Notes: a model not told the origin generated them from the sequence alone. 64,000 nucleotides of DNA from Liopterus haemorrhoidalis (GCA_963971575.1 OZ020611.1:57507381-57571380); one strand, 5' to 3'; numbered from the stretch's first letter, positions 45,646-56,487 are shown. Program-made: numbers and translations.

Positions 45646-46235
45646 TCAATTGTTAAACTGTTATTTTGTGTTTGTATCTTAAACAAAAATAAAATTTATT
45701 TTGAATTACCCAATTTTTAGTAGCGGCCCATATTTCATACACTCAATTCTGATTCAAACATTTTACAAATATTCATAGTTGGCTTTGAATCACATTATTT
45801 TTCTGTTTCCAAACAATGCAATTTTAAATATTGTATATAAGACTTTGGGCTAGATGTATGCCAATTTTAAGATCATTTCTTCAAAAAATTATCGAGAAAA
45901 CACAAAAGGGGGGCCCATATTAGGACCTTTTCCTCTACTATATTTTACTTTTTTGTGCATAAAGTTAAAAAATGTAAAAAATGTAAAAAAAATCTCATGA
46001 GCATTTAATTATTTCACATTTTTCATAAGCATAATACGTCGGTTAGTGGAGGATACACAACTATTCCATGGACTTACTTGAGCTCATAGGGCTGACAGAA
46101 GCATCTCCAAAGACTGCAGATGTGTCCGGCTACGGTCCGTAAACTATACAATTGACTCCCTTTGGGTGAAGGTGACGTACTTCAGTATGCCCAATACACA
46201 GCCCTTATGAAGGTTGCTATGCTATAGTCTAGTGC

Positions 46236-46367
46236 AGAGCTGTTCAACCTTTTTGCATTTGGAATTTACTTTTTAGGGTTTTGTAGGTATGACCAAAAAA
46301 CCCTTATACCGTCATTTTGTCGTCTGTCTGTCTGTCTGTCTGTTCGGTAAAAATTGTAGCCAAACGT
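46236..46367. repeat. truncated copy of the 1-kb dispersed repeat after a hAT-like end
   Basis: cagagctgttcaaccttttt at 46236 resembles a hAT terminus. From 46270, ttttgtaggtatgaccaaaa.. matches the first 95 bp of the repeat at 12797 and 53459 and stops after gtagccaaacg. Confidence 0.7.
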
Positions 46368-48530
46368 ATGGTGTGAACTTCCGAATGAGGGGGTCCTTTC
46401 TCGGGTAGAATATTTTGAAAAAAGGCATTACATATTGCAGTTTTAAAACTGTTTTTCATGTAAAAATAACCTAATACGCAAAACGAAATTTAAAGAAAAA
46501 AGAAGGTTTATGAAGATTCTTTATAGACCCTCCAAGACTGCACTTTTAGCCCGACGGTTAACACATTGATCGCCAACGAATTTTATGCAAGATGATTAGT
46601 AAATGGTTCTTTGTTTTTAAGTTTTGTTGGTTAGGATATGTTAAGATAAGGTTTTTTTTTTCGGTGTCTTTTTATAAATTAGTGGTTTTTTTGATGTGCG
46701 ATCACCGATCTTCGTTACGGAAAATTTAGGAAAATTATATATTACATTTCGCCAGGCTATTATCTTGCTAGTCATTTATCCCACTCAAGCAAACGTGAGT
46801 GATTGTGCGGATAGTTGCTTTTCGCGCGTTTTATCGTTAGTAGTTATGATTTAAATTTCTCTGCCGGTCACCCCTATGACAATGAATGTGTTAAGGTGGT
46901 CCTGAATTTATTGAAAAAATAAGAATCTATTATATAACGTTTACATACGTTTATTAAACATTTCAATACGACATTTGAACGTAGACTAGCGAGAAGCTTG
47001 TTTTAATTTTTACTTTATATTTATAAAATGTATTTTAAGTACATGGAAGCAAGAAAAACTAAAAATCTACTTAAAACCACGCCGCGATCGATTGGTTGGT
47101 CTAGTGACTACGCACCATATTTTACGTTGATATTGCACTTGATGATAATGGAATGCCATTTGGCACACGTATTCTTTATAAAAATGAAATCATTTTGACC
47201 CGCAGCACCTATTTGTAAAGTGAGGTAGATTCAAGATGGCGGTGAAAATAGCGCGCCAATTACGATATCGATAACTAATTTTTATGATCGAACGAAATAG
47301 CTAAATACACATTTGTAGAATGGACCTATAGCTACAATAAGCCGGGACGTACGCGAATTTCCGTTACTTAGTTTAAAAGATACCGTCCATAATTCATTTT
47401 CAGACGCAAAAAAGTGAATTCCGAAATGGCTGACGAAGTTCGTATGATATGGCTCGTTTTCTATTAATTTGATATCGTAGATTATGAATCTGATATCAAA
47501 ATGGCAAAAATTTAAAATTTTGATAGATTTTTTTTCCTAAATTCGAGATATGATGATATACTCTATCACTGAAAATCTGCGTATATTAACATTTTGATTC
47601 AATTCTTCCCAAATCTATAGACCATATCCTTGGCTACAAGAATATGTGCGAAATTTTTCTCTGAGGGGCGCTGAAATTAAGATAGCGGCCGAAATGTGTA
47701 AAGTCTCAACTTCGTATTATTTTGACACTTTTTATATTGCTCTCGACCAAATTAGACCTTTAAATTACAAAAATTAAATAAAAAAAGGAATATGACTTGT
47801 TATTATTCGGGATTTGCCTGAAATTAAATAAAAAATCGGACTTTTCCGACCGAGACGGCTGTAAATTATGACATTTAAGTTAGATGCTACATGCATACAC
47901 GGAATGCATCTATTTGCTTAGGTTTGTCCGTAGCACCTAGTCTCAAACCACTTGCGAAATTACGTTCGAAAATTGAATTTTGGGTATAGAAGTCGTATAT
48001 TTCGAAAATGGAATTAATTTAAAGATTTGCTGCATATAAGATAGTATTTTTCCCTAAAAAATAATTACATGTATTCTTTACATAAAAGTGAGATTCATTA
48101 CACGATAGTTAAGTGCCTCTCCACCAAAAAGAGTAGTATATAGCAGTTCTGACAAAATAATATAGACTACTACTTACTAAATACGATTCTAATGGTGGCC
48201 GAAATCTTTTCTTTCGAAAATGGTTAAAATATTATCTGATATTTTTACTAGTATTCTAAAAAAACAGGGTAGGAAAATCGACGAATATGATAATAATAAA
48301 GAGATGAAATTCAACCTGTTATATATCTGTATTATACTCGCCAAATACAAGCCCGCTAACTCGTTTAGAGTAAAAGATATTAGCAGGGGTTTCTACATAA
48401 ATACTTACATCCTAAAACGGCAGATACTTATTTGCATATTACATATTTGACTCGCGATTTGCATCTATAAAATTTCAAATTCAGTTTTGACCCGTCTGGG
48501 AAAAAAGCTTTGCTATCGCTGCTCTAGATA
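46368..48530. other. 2.2 kb without recognised genes
   Basis: I see only chance ORFs (including 48220-48450). Composition is a little less AT-rich than the flanks and the text has the look of an old DNA-transposon interior (e.g. a stretch ending ctgctct at 48524 that could mirror cagagct at 46236), but the match is too weak to bound an element. Confidence 0.3.
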
Positions 48531-48711
48531 TTAGTGGTTACCTATTAATGCAATATTACTTTTTTAACATTTTATTTAACTATCTATTTATATTTTATTT
48601 GTATTTTATTTTTATACTAGGTTATTACCCGTCAACAATGATGGATTTAGAATATAAAAATTTCAATTGTTTGTATGTGTATTTGGTTTTATTTTTTAAT
48701 TTCGTCGCCGG

Positions 48712-48820
48712 TCAGCGAATTACGGGACAGGATATCACCAATTAGCCAATCACAGGAGAGGGTGTCACCTGTCAGCCAATCAAGAGACAGGGTGTCCCCA
48801 GTTAGTCAATCACGAGAACC
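48712..48820. repeat. ~30-bp tandem repeat, 3.6 copies
   Basis: Units of the form ..tcagccaatcacgagacagg gtgtcacc repeat at 30-bp spacing with 15-25% divergence. Another single unit core (gccaatcacgagaacctt) recurs at 49217. Confidence 0.8.
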
Positions 48821-49293
48821 TTAGGAAAAATTGACGTCTCAATGTTACCGACACTACGTACAGACACTTGCTAATTATATAGTTAGATTATTTATTCATA
48901 AAGTTTTTAAGATGGGAAAACGATTCATTTTTACTCAGTGCATTACATTTATATTGTTAAAACTAAAAATAATTTGAGACGGTAATTTATGCCCACGAAA
49001 CCCTACACATTTCTATATTTAATTTTATCCGCAGTTTCGCAGAGAATAAATATGCAAAATATTGTTCATATCGGATCAAAGGATATAGGAGTATCTAGTA
49101 TCTTGTTTATGCCTACGAAACCCTAGACATTTATGTATGTAATTATATTCGTAGATTATTAGAGAATAAATCTGCAAAATATTGTTCATATCGGTCAAAG
49201 GATATAGGATTGTCTGCCAATCACGAGAACCTTAGGAAAAATTGACGTCACAATGTTACCGATACTATAGAAACTTGCTAATTATATATGTCA
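48804..49293. repeat. paired ~80-bp direct repeats around a 118-bp tandem duplication
   Basis: The stretch 48804-48884 (aatcacgagaaccttaggaa ..) recurs at 49215-49293. Between them, two copies of a ~110-118-bp unit (cacgaaaccctacacatt.. ttgttcatatcgg.. ggatatagga) lie head to tail at about 48990-49105 and 49110-49210. Confidence 0.8.
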
Positions 49294-50008
49294 GATTTTG
49301 TGTTATTATTCTATTATTATGGCAGTTAGGTCCAAGGCCCTGCTTGTCCGTATCTTAATCCGGTCCTGGTAATACCTTCGGAACAGGAATTATAACTAGA
49401 AACAATTAATCTGTGACCGTTGCTGTGTAATTAGATTTGCTGTTTATGTTTATTGACCATTGTGTTGAGAATTTGTGAGTTATAATTTATTTATTATTAA
49501 CGCTTTTCTCAGTGTAAATTACTGGAAAACGTTTAAGTGAGAAAATGAGGTATTTTTGCCTTCATTACCGGAAATGATGAAATATATAAAAATAAATGTA
49601 AATGTATTCTTACTGGAGACGTAATTTTAAGAAATGGTAGGAAATTATTATATTTCTAAGTTTTGAATGGTATTGTTTGACGAATAATCAAAATGCTTTG
49701 GAACAGAACTAATATTCAGGAAATTAAGAAGTTGTTTTACTGAATACCACAGTGCAGTTCCTTTGATTCACCATAAAATATTTCTTAGTAATTACAAATC
49801 ATAATACAGGGTTGAACAAAAAGATGTAACCACTTAAGAGGATCCTATATTGTTTACGCAAGGAAAACACTATTTGTAAATAATTTATAAAGAGTTAAGG
49901 ATTAATAATAATAATACAATCAACGAACAATCTATGGTTTTTACATATATTTTTGGTAGATTTTGATCAATTGAATAACAATAAATAGTAATATAACAGC
50001 ATTACATG
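49294..50008. other. spacer, nothing recognised
   Basis: AT-rich sequence between the repeat block and the palindrome; no feature supported. Confidence 0.35.
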
Positions 50009-50010
50009 TA

Positions 50011-50569
50011 GACCGGGAGCTCATGACATTTTTGGTCTCCGATTTCATACAGCATGCCTTTTGAAGGAGAGAATATTTACCCTGTGACAACAAAAAAGGG
50101 ATGGTACTAAACCCCTGCACGCTTTCCGGTCATAGGGAAAATTGCATTTCCACTTGCACAAAAATTTTGTGTTTTTCTCTGATTCAATATTGCTTGCCCT
50201 TTTGTCAAAAGAAAGTTATAACAAATTTAAAGTCTTTTAATTATATGCTGTATGAAAACGCGGAAAATCATATTTTTTTATTACAAGATCACATGACCGT
50301 TTGAGCTCTTTGGGACCCTCCGAATCGCATGCATATATTTAAAAGACTTTAAATTTGTTATAACTTTCTTTTGACAAAAGGGCAAGCAATATTAAATCAG
50401 AGAAAAACACAAAATTTTTGTGCAAGTGGAAATGCAATTTTCCCTATGACCGGAAAGCGTGCAGGGGTTTAGTACCATCCCTTTTTTGTAGTCACAGGGT
50501 AAATATTCTCTCCTCCAAAAGGCATGCTGTATGAAATCGGAGACCAAAAACTGTCATGAGCTCCCGGTC
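50011..50569. mobile_element. near-perfect 559-bp palindromic (foldback) element, TA flanks
   Basis: Arms of about 240 bp starting gaccgggagctcatgaca are reverse complements with only a handful of differences, and the loop is about 70 bp. TA flanks both ends (50009-50010, 50570-50571). It has no transposase. The high arm identity indicates recent origin or arm-to-arm conversion. Confidence 0.9.
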
Positions 50570-50574
50570 TAATG

Positions 50575-51005
50575 CCTTTAAGGTCCGTGGCTTTATTGAT
50601 AATTTCTCTCCATTTTTCTCTTCTCAGTTTGTACTTATTCTTCCCAGTTTTTGAAGTCTTTCTTCACCGCTTCAAACCACTTTTCTTTTGGGTGGCCTTT
50701 TCTCCTTTTATTAGGTTCTCCTCTTTTGCATATATGTTTGGCTACTATCAATCTCAGTCTTTCTTGTTTTGCAGTTTCTACTATACCCTTTTTCCCGAAA
50801 AGTTTAATTATTTCGTCATTCTTCCTTCGTATCCAAATGTCCTCACTCTTTTGCTACCAAAAATTGTTGTTAAAATGTTTCTTTCCCATATTTCTAGTTT
50901 ATTTCGATTGTTCTTATTCATTACCCATAGTTCACATGCATATATTAATTGAGTCGATCTTATAACTCGAGCCAGGTTATTCTCCCTTGGAAATAAGAAT
51001 CTCAA
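50575..51005 (-). pseudogene. LINE polyprotein C-terminal relic
   Basis: On the minus strand: ARVIRSTQLIYACELWVMNK, NRNKLEIWERNILTTIFGSK, then in other frames KGIVETAKQERLRLIVAKHI and KRRKGHPKEKWFEAVKKDFK. This corresponds to the ..Y.C..W......L..WERKILR.IFG.. RL.W.GH....GRP..RW..V..DL tail of endonuclease-type LINEs. Confidence 0.75.
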
Positions 51006-51009
51006 GTTT

Positions 51010-51655
51010 CCCTACTTCGTAAAAAGTACGGTTTTAGAATGTGCCAGCTCATTTACTGATTTGGGGGTAGTTATTACGTCAAATCTCGAATGGTCCTCTC
51101 ATATCGTTCAAAGAGTCAAAAAGCTGCTAAACGCACTTAACTCCCTCTCTTTTCCGTATTCTGTATCTCTCCTATATTCGCCCACTCATTGAATTTGCAG
51201 TCGTTGTCTGGTCACCAAATCTCCAAAGTGACATCCCTACTACTCAGTCCAAAAATGAGCCACAAAAATTCCCAGAAGTCTACAGCAGCTATCATATCAG
51301 GAGATACTTTATGCTCTCAACATTCCCCAGTTGGTTAAAAGATAAGCACGCGGAGACCTGATACAGTTATATCGCATCACTACCGGTAAATTTTCAACCA
51401 ACATGTCTGCACTGCATCAGCCTAATTCTGATGAGCGACTCCTCGTCCACCAGCTGAAGCTTTCACAAAAACTATTCCGACGGACCCAACGTCAGCACTT
51501 CCTAATAAACAGAACATTCAATACCTGGAACTCACTCATGGAGGAGGCGATCCACAACTGCTTTAAGAAACAAATCACCCATCTGTTTCAATCATAATGT
51601 TAATTAATCTTAAATGTATAAATAAACAAATTAAATTAAATTAAATTAAATTAGT
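51010..51655 (+). pseudogene. LINE (CR1/jockey-like) C-terminal relic with (AAATT)n tail
   Basis: Plus-strand pieces FTDLGVVITSNLEWSSHIVQ with RVKKLLNALNS (51055-51145), then LIEFAVVVWSPNLQSDI (frameshifted, about 51190) and LVHQLKLSQKLFRRTQRQHF-LINRTFNTWNSL (51433-51530). The 3' end is taaattaaattaaatta at 51630-51652. Confidence 0.8.
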
Positions 51656-51779
51656 TATGTAGTTTATGTAATTTTAGTACTGTATGCAAAATTTTCTGAA
51701 TTAGAGAATAACAAGCCAAATAGCTTCTACTCTCTCACCATGTCATAATAATAATAATTGTCTCATAAAAATTAAGTCA

Positions 51780-53072
51780 TTTATACAAGCTGTTCACCAA
51801 AATACTGACAAACAGACTTTCAATAAAACTCGACTTCTACTAGCCAGTCGAACAAGCAGGATTCAGGTCAGGTTTTGGCACAAATCTTAATAGGAAAATG
51901 TATTGAATATAACAAACTACTTACACTCACTTTCGTCGACTTCGAGAAAGCATTCGACACCGCCGAATTGTGGTCGATATTAGCAGCATTGAACGACTAT
52001 AGGATAGACTATCGTTACAGCCAGTTAATACACCATATACATACTCATGCAACAGCTAGTATCTCACTCCACACTACATCAAACGCTTTCAGAGTAAAGA
52101 GAGTAGTACAGATAAAGAGAGTAGTAAAATCTCCAAAGTTATTCACGGCTGTATTACAATACGTTATGAAAGATCTGTACTGGGAAAACAAAAGTGTCTT
52201 TCTCCACAATTGAGAGCACCCGGCGAGCTTCTCGCCAAGAAAGCTCTCGCGAAAACTCTAAAACCTGTATCCACTTAATTAGTTATGGAGAGTAGTCAAA
52301 GGCTAAATCACTTAAGATTCGCTGATGATATCGTTCTCATTACAGATTGTCTCGGAGATGCTGTCAAGATGCTAGAAGACCTAAACGAAGCATCGAAAAA
52401 AGTTGGTCTCAGGATAAACACTCAAAAGACGAAAATAATGACAAATCTCGTCCTCAGTAGGAGACCAAATATTGACAACGTCGAAATAGACCAGGACGTT
52501 GCATATAAATATTTGAGTCACGAAATAAGAATTGGCAGGGACAATCAAACATGCGAGATTTACAGAAGAATTTCGCAAGGATGGGCAGCATTTGGTAAGC
52601 TCCGAACCATTTTCAAGAGCAAAATCCCATTATACCTTAAAAGGAAAGGTTTTGAACTATGCGTCGCGCCTGTTCTGACTTACTGTGCTGAGAAAATTTC
52701 AAATAGCTCAAAGAACCATGGAGTGAATCATGTTGGGTATCATCTTAAGAGACAAAATACCTAATACAGAAATTCGCAGCAAAACCAAAGTAACTGACAT
52801 CCTTGTGAAAATAACTACAACGAAATGGAGATGGGCAGGACACCTTGCCAGAATAAAAGATGGACGCTGGAATAAACGTATACTCCAATGGAAACCTTGG
52901 GCAGATAGACGGAGTAGAGGAAGACAACCTACTCGCTGGACTGACGACATTAAACGCATCGCTACGAATTGGATCACGAAGTCCAATACCGAACAAGATG
53001 GGAAATACTAAGGGAGGCTGGATATAGATCCAGCAGTGAATCAAAACGGCTGATTGATGATGATGATGATGT
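51780..53072 (+). pseudogene. RTE-type LINE relic with (TGATGA)n tail
   Basis: The RT is readable in LTLTFVDFEKAFDTAELWSI (51920), SPKLFTAVLQYVMKDLYWEN (52130), LNHLRFADDIVLITDCLGDA (52305, catalytic FADD) and ASKKVGLRINTQKTKIM. It goes on through RISQGWAAFGKLRTIFKSKI to RWAGHLARIKDGRWNKRILQ, GRQPTRWTDDIKRIATNW. The GVRQGD motif is replaced by RVVQIKRVV. A 75-bp foreign piece (52211-52285) splits the RT. The tail tgattgatgatgatgatgat ends at about 53071. Confidence 0.9.
52211..52285. mobile_element. MITE fragment inserted in the RTE relic
   Basis: gagcacccggcgagcttctc..aagctctcgcgaaaactc..acctgtatccactta matches 55519-55593 closely, so both derive from the same element. Confidence 0.75.
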
Positions 53073-53318
53073 CTCATAAATGTTTGAAGCGTTCGAAATG
53101 TTTTTTGTTTTAAGCATTGTTAATAAAGCACTCGTGCACTTTGAACCCTTCCCTAGCCTTTTTGAGATCCTTTGATTTTCACTGTCGTTGTTAATTAGAG
53201 TGAATCTCAAGTAATTAAGTGGCAACTTACTCAAAACTATATGTTTTGCCGTCTCTAGTTTGTATTTCTAAATTTCCTCCCATCTGGTAACCCGTTAACA
53301 TTTATTTTTCTTTCTGGT

Positions 53319-53345
53319 AATATATATATATATATATATATATTA
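53319..53345. repeat. (TA)n microsatellite
   Basis: About 25 bp of TA repeat. Confidence 0.9.
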
Positions 53346-53458
53346 TAGCTCGGGTGGTACTCTTCATCCTTGTGGAATATAGCCTCCATTATATGCCTGT
53401 TAAATAAAAGACTATTATTTTATTTATAAAAATTAGGAACAAAACTTTATATATTACA

Positions 53459-54495
53459 TTTTTAAGGTTTTGTAGGTATGACCAAAAAACCCTTCTGCCG
53501 TCATTTTGTCGTTTGTCTGTCTGTTTGTCTGTCTGTTCGGTAAAAATTGTAGCCAAACGGCTCAACCTAGAGAGTTGAAATTTGGCATGCTTATACAACT
53601 CTTTGACCCACACATAGGAAAAATATTAAAATATCTAAAAAACATATCCCCCTAAAAATATAAACATATATGTGCTCATAGAAAAAAAAATATTTCTTTA
53701 AAATTCTGTGTAGGGTATCAAATGAAACCCCTTAGTACGTGGATTAACGATCGAAATTTTATTTTTGCAAAATAAATTATATTGAAGCGATTTTTGTCAA
53801 AATTGTTCAAAAAAAAATTTGTCCCACACCTGTAGCCCAGATGGTTTAAACTAAAAATCTTCATTGGTGTGAATTGGAATAGCACAACAGAAATTTTTGA
53901 TTATATTATGTTTTCGGAAAATAAAGCATTTTTTGTGCTTTTTGGTTGACGATGTAAATATTTAATATGTTATGTAACACAGTAAACCAATACACTTTCA
54001 TGGTGTAATGGTTAACATTCTCGCTTTCTAAATTGAAAACTAGGCTTCGCTTCCAGTCGGAGACGATTTTATTTTTTCTGTTTTTTTTCACTTTAATTTG
54101 TTTAAATTATTTTTTCAAAATTCTAGTTATATTTTGACAAATGTTGCATTACATTTTTAAAAGCGTAAATTTAATAACCAGTGGCAATTGTTGAAATTAT
54201 AATTTAATTCTATCTTTCAATGTATACGAAATCAGAGGGGCGGAGCTTATAACTTAAAACAACCAATGGAAGCCATAGGCGCAATTTTAAAATCTTAACG
54301 AACTTTGCTATATAAAAAAATACTGCACTTATTTAGAAACCTAAATAATGGTATTAGGCACTCGAATTAAAATTAACAAAGAAATATTTTAACATGAAAT
54401 TTGTTTTGGCACCCCAAATAATCATCCCTCTTTTACTAAATACCTGGGAAACCCTGAAATGTGTGAAAACTCACACTTCACATCAATTTTTACAT
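53459..54495. repeat. dispersed ~1.05-kb repeat, copy 2
   Basis: The copy is collinear with 12797-13847, from ttttgtaggtatgaccaaaa through gcatgcttatacaactcttt and gtttcaaa-type stretches to the end stem gtgtgaaaactcacac. The end stem has changed its loop but keeps its pairing. Confidence 0.85.
53996..54062 (+). other. tRNA-like module of copy 2 (different from copy 1)
   Basis: catggtgtaatggttaacat at 53999 is a typical A-box region (as in Gln/Glu-type tRNAs), and ggcttcgcttcc at 54043 a degraded B-box. It sits at the same place as the 13351 module but is not an alignable copy of it. Confidence 0.45.
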
Positions 54496-54499
54496 TTAT

Positions 54500-55029
54500 A
54501 TTTAAATATTAATATATAAGACTTTTCAAAGAAAAACAACAAAGTCACAACTTATATTTACCCATGCAAATAAGATTTTATTCCTCTTGGCTTATTACAT
54601 ACGCCTTCAATAATATCGTGCAACCTATCTTAGTTTCTAAGCAAACACAACACAAAATGAATGGTTAATTTGAATCTTTATTAATCTTTAACAAGATTAT
54701 AAGACTGTATGACTAACATTATTATGTATTCCACAAACTTAAATCTAACGATTTTGAATCAAATTGTTAGTGAGAATTTCCAGGGTCGAACTGGGATTGT
54801 CGGCCATTTGGAGTTTTTGAACGAGACTGTGGTGATTTGAAATTTTTACAGGCCCTTTTCTCGAAGTGATGAGCAAAAACAAAGAAGTCATTAATTTATT
54901 TTGATTATAATTTAATTTTTATTAATAAAAAGGGTGATTTTTATTTTCAATTACTTAGTTTTTATTAAATAAGTATATGATTTTGAGGTTCCTGGGGGGG
55001 GGGGGGAGAATCACCCCCTTGTGCGCGTG
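54500..55029. other. spacer with poly-G run
   Basis: Nothing recognised except a 14-G run near 54993 and a short repeat-like segment (cagggtcgaactgggattgt) at 54781. Confidence 0.35.
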
Positions 55030-55285
55030 CCTCTCTATGAGAGATCATTAATATAGATTAAAAATGGGCCCAGTACGGATCCCTGAGGAACGCCAAATTT
55101 ACCAGATAAAACTTTAGATTTTTTAATACCAACATGAATAAACTGTTTTCTGTGGGATAAATAAGAAAGTATAGATTTGCAACTGTCCTTATTAAAGATA
55201 TATAGCGTAAGTTTGGATATTAGTATTTCATGAGAAATACAATCGAATGCTTTGCATAGATCCAGAAAAATATTGAAGCAAAATT
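55030..55285 (-). pseudogene. LINE reverse transcriptase fragment (jockey/CR1-like)
   Basis: The minus strand reads IFLDLCKAFDCISHEILISK, LYIFNKDSCKSILSYLSHRK-QFIHVGIKKSKVLSGKFG and VPQGSVLGPFLIYINDL. These are RT motifs A (LDL.KAFD, catalytic Asp) and B (GVPQGSVLGP). It is open across the whole fragment, so it may be fairly young, but motif C (YADD) is absent because the fragment ends. Confidence 0.85.
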
Positions 55286-55324
55286 CGCCAGATTACAAAC
55301 CATCAGATTACAACTATGAAGTTC

Positions 55325-55358
55325 AATCGACAACCAACGCAATCGTTGGTTGTCGATT
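55325..55358. repeat. perfect 15-bp hairpin with 4-base loop
   Basis: aatcgacaaccaacg is followed after caat by its exact reverse complement. It lies at the upstream edge of the LINE fragment. Confidence 0.8.
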
Positions 55359-55429
55359 TATTATTTCTAAACCCAAACTGATAATTATTAATATTTTAAT
55401 TTTGTCCTAAGTACTGCATAAAGGTGCCT

Positions 55430-55735
55430 TTCCATTTGAGATTAGTCGCGAGAGTAACTCTCGATAGCAACTCTTACGGGGTGGTCCACTAGAGAGCTGA
55501 TTTCGACCGGATTTACTATCGAGAGCACCCGGCGAGCTTCTCGCCAAGAAGGCTCTCGCGAGAACTTGCAAACCTGTATCCACTTGATTAGTAGAGGAAA
55601 GTAGTCAAGATGGCGTCGTACTATAGAAAGATCGCAGCAGCTGTAATAATTCTAACTATTTCTGAAAAAAGAAAAAGTTGAATAAAAAAGCTGCTGGATT
55701 AAGCCATGGACTGATAGAAAAAGTGTTTTTGGTGT
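55430..55735. mobile_element. TE fragment (Harbinger-like?) bearing a short MASYYRK reading frame
   Basis: gatttactatcgagagcacc..gagcttctcgccaagaaggc..tctcgcgagaac is shared with 52211-52285. From 55610 a frame MASYYRKIAAAVIILTISEK opens and soon stops, similar to the start of Harbinger-type transposase genes. The mitochondrial insertion begins at its right. Confidence 0.45.
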
Positions 55736-56085
55736 CTTCAATAATTTCTGGAAATCAAAAATGAAATGGTGCAATACCTATTTTTAATAATAAAGTTGAA
55801 TTGATTAATATTATTAAAAATGTATTTACTTTTAATAATTTTCTTATAAAATTTATATTAAATATTATTAATAAAATTGCAAATAAAAAATATTTGGAGC
55901 TATAGTTTGTACTAAAAAATATTTGTTAGTGATTCAAAGGAATATGAATTATTTTTTTCTTTTAAAAGAATATGTGAAACTAAATTAATTTCTAATCCTA
56001 TTCATGCCCCTAATCATGAAATTGAAGAAAAAGAGATTATTGTTCCTAATCAAAGTTGATAAAAAAATTAATATATAGATGTTAA
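55736..56085 (-). pseudogene. ND2: mitochondrial ND2, 5' part (NUMT)
   Basis: With the invertebrate mitochondrial code the minus strand gives LSTLIGTIISFSSISWLGAW and MGLEINLVSHILLKENNNSY, then after stops/frameshifts NSTLLLKIGIAPFHFWFPEI. These are the conserved ND2 segments 'SSNSWxGAWMGLEINLLSFIP' and 'LLLKxGAAPFHFWFPEV'. About the first 115 residues are covered, then the match ends abruptly at about 55736. Confidence 0.9.
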
Positions 56086-56090
56086 AAATT

Positions 56091-56155
56091 AAAAAGAAAA
56101 GGGTTATTACCTATATTTGGGGTATGACCTAAAAGCTTAATTAGCTTATCTTTTT
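56091..56155 (-). pseudogene. trnM: mitochondrial trnM (NUMT)
   Basis: The minus strand starts aaaaagataagctaattaag and continues ..tcataccccaa.., the insect trnM 5' half with the CAT anticodon region. The 3' acceptor strand is ..cttttctttttaa. Confidence 0.85.
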
Positions 56156-56161
56156 ATTAAT

Positions 56162-56230
56162 TACATTTTAGTATATGCTCTACAAAGGTTTTCTATAATT
56201 TAAGAAATAGTTTAATTCTATTAAATGTAA
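56162..56230 (+). pseudogene. trnQ: mitochondrial trnQ (NUMT)
   Basis: The acceptor stem tacattt / aaatgta pairs perfectly, and the T arm ..atagtttaattctatt.. is characteristic. The anticodon loop looks altered (no clear TTG). It is on the opposite strand to trnI and trnM, as in insect mitochondria. Confidence 0.75.
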
Positions 56231-56301
56231 TTACTAAAAAAAATTAATAAGTTTATTTTAGGCTTTAACTAATTATTTGGGGTAAGTAATTATTAATTAT
56301 T

Positions 56302-56365
56302 AATGAAAGTGAAAATTTACATAATTTATTCTATCAAAATAATTCTTTTAATCAGGCACATCATT
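56302..56365 (-). pseudogene. trnI: mitochondrial trnI (NUMT)
   Basis: The minus strand reads aatgatgtgcctgattaaaa..ttattttgatagaataaatt.., with a GAT anticodon in ttttGATag and 3' acceptor strand tttcatt pairing with aatgatg. Confidence 0.87.
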
Positions 56366-56487
56366 TTATAAACTTTATTTTAATAAAAAAAAAATTATAT
56401 ATTCTTATTTTTAAATTGAATTAAATTTAATTTAATTAATTATTTTTAATAAAATTAAAAAAATATAGAATATAGGTTGGTAATTTT

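Larger units (their letters stand above)
44477..45935 (+). mobile_element. pogo-like TIR element with nested MITE
   Basis: The termini gaggagaaggtactaatatg (44477) and the reverse complement of catattaggaccttttcctc (to 45935) are inverted repeats flanked by TA. It contains a MITE (44536-45067) and a C-terminal zinc-finger remnant of a pogo-type transposase (45440-45645). Confidence 0.7.
55736..56480 (-). other. nuclear copy of mitochondrial DNA (NUMT): control region, trnI, trnQ, trnM, ND2
   Basis: Read on the minus strand, an AT-rich block holds, in order, control-region-like sequence (56366-56480), trnI, trnQ (opposite strand), trnM, and the first part of ND2. This is the ancestral insect mitochondrial order. 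ND2 contains frame-breaking changes and is truncated, and the ends join non-mitochondrial sequence, so this is an integrated copy and not the organelle genome. Confidence 0.92.

Noticed and set aside
46236..48530. A single 2.3-kb hAT element from cagagctg to ctgctct
   Set aside because: The terminal match is only a few bases, no 8-bp target duplication was found, and no transposase motif lies inside.
48712..48820. CRISPR-like regular repeat
   Set aside because: Units are contiguous 30-bp tandem repeats without spacers, in a eukaryotic genome.
50572..50965. 126- and 104-residue plus-strand ORFs
   Set aside because: They are antisense shadows of the minus-strand LINE C-terminal relic (50575-51005).
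56091..56365. Functional tRNA genes for Met, Gln and Ile
   Set aside because: They are mitochondrial genes in a nuclear insertion next to a broken ND2, so not expected to be expressed.
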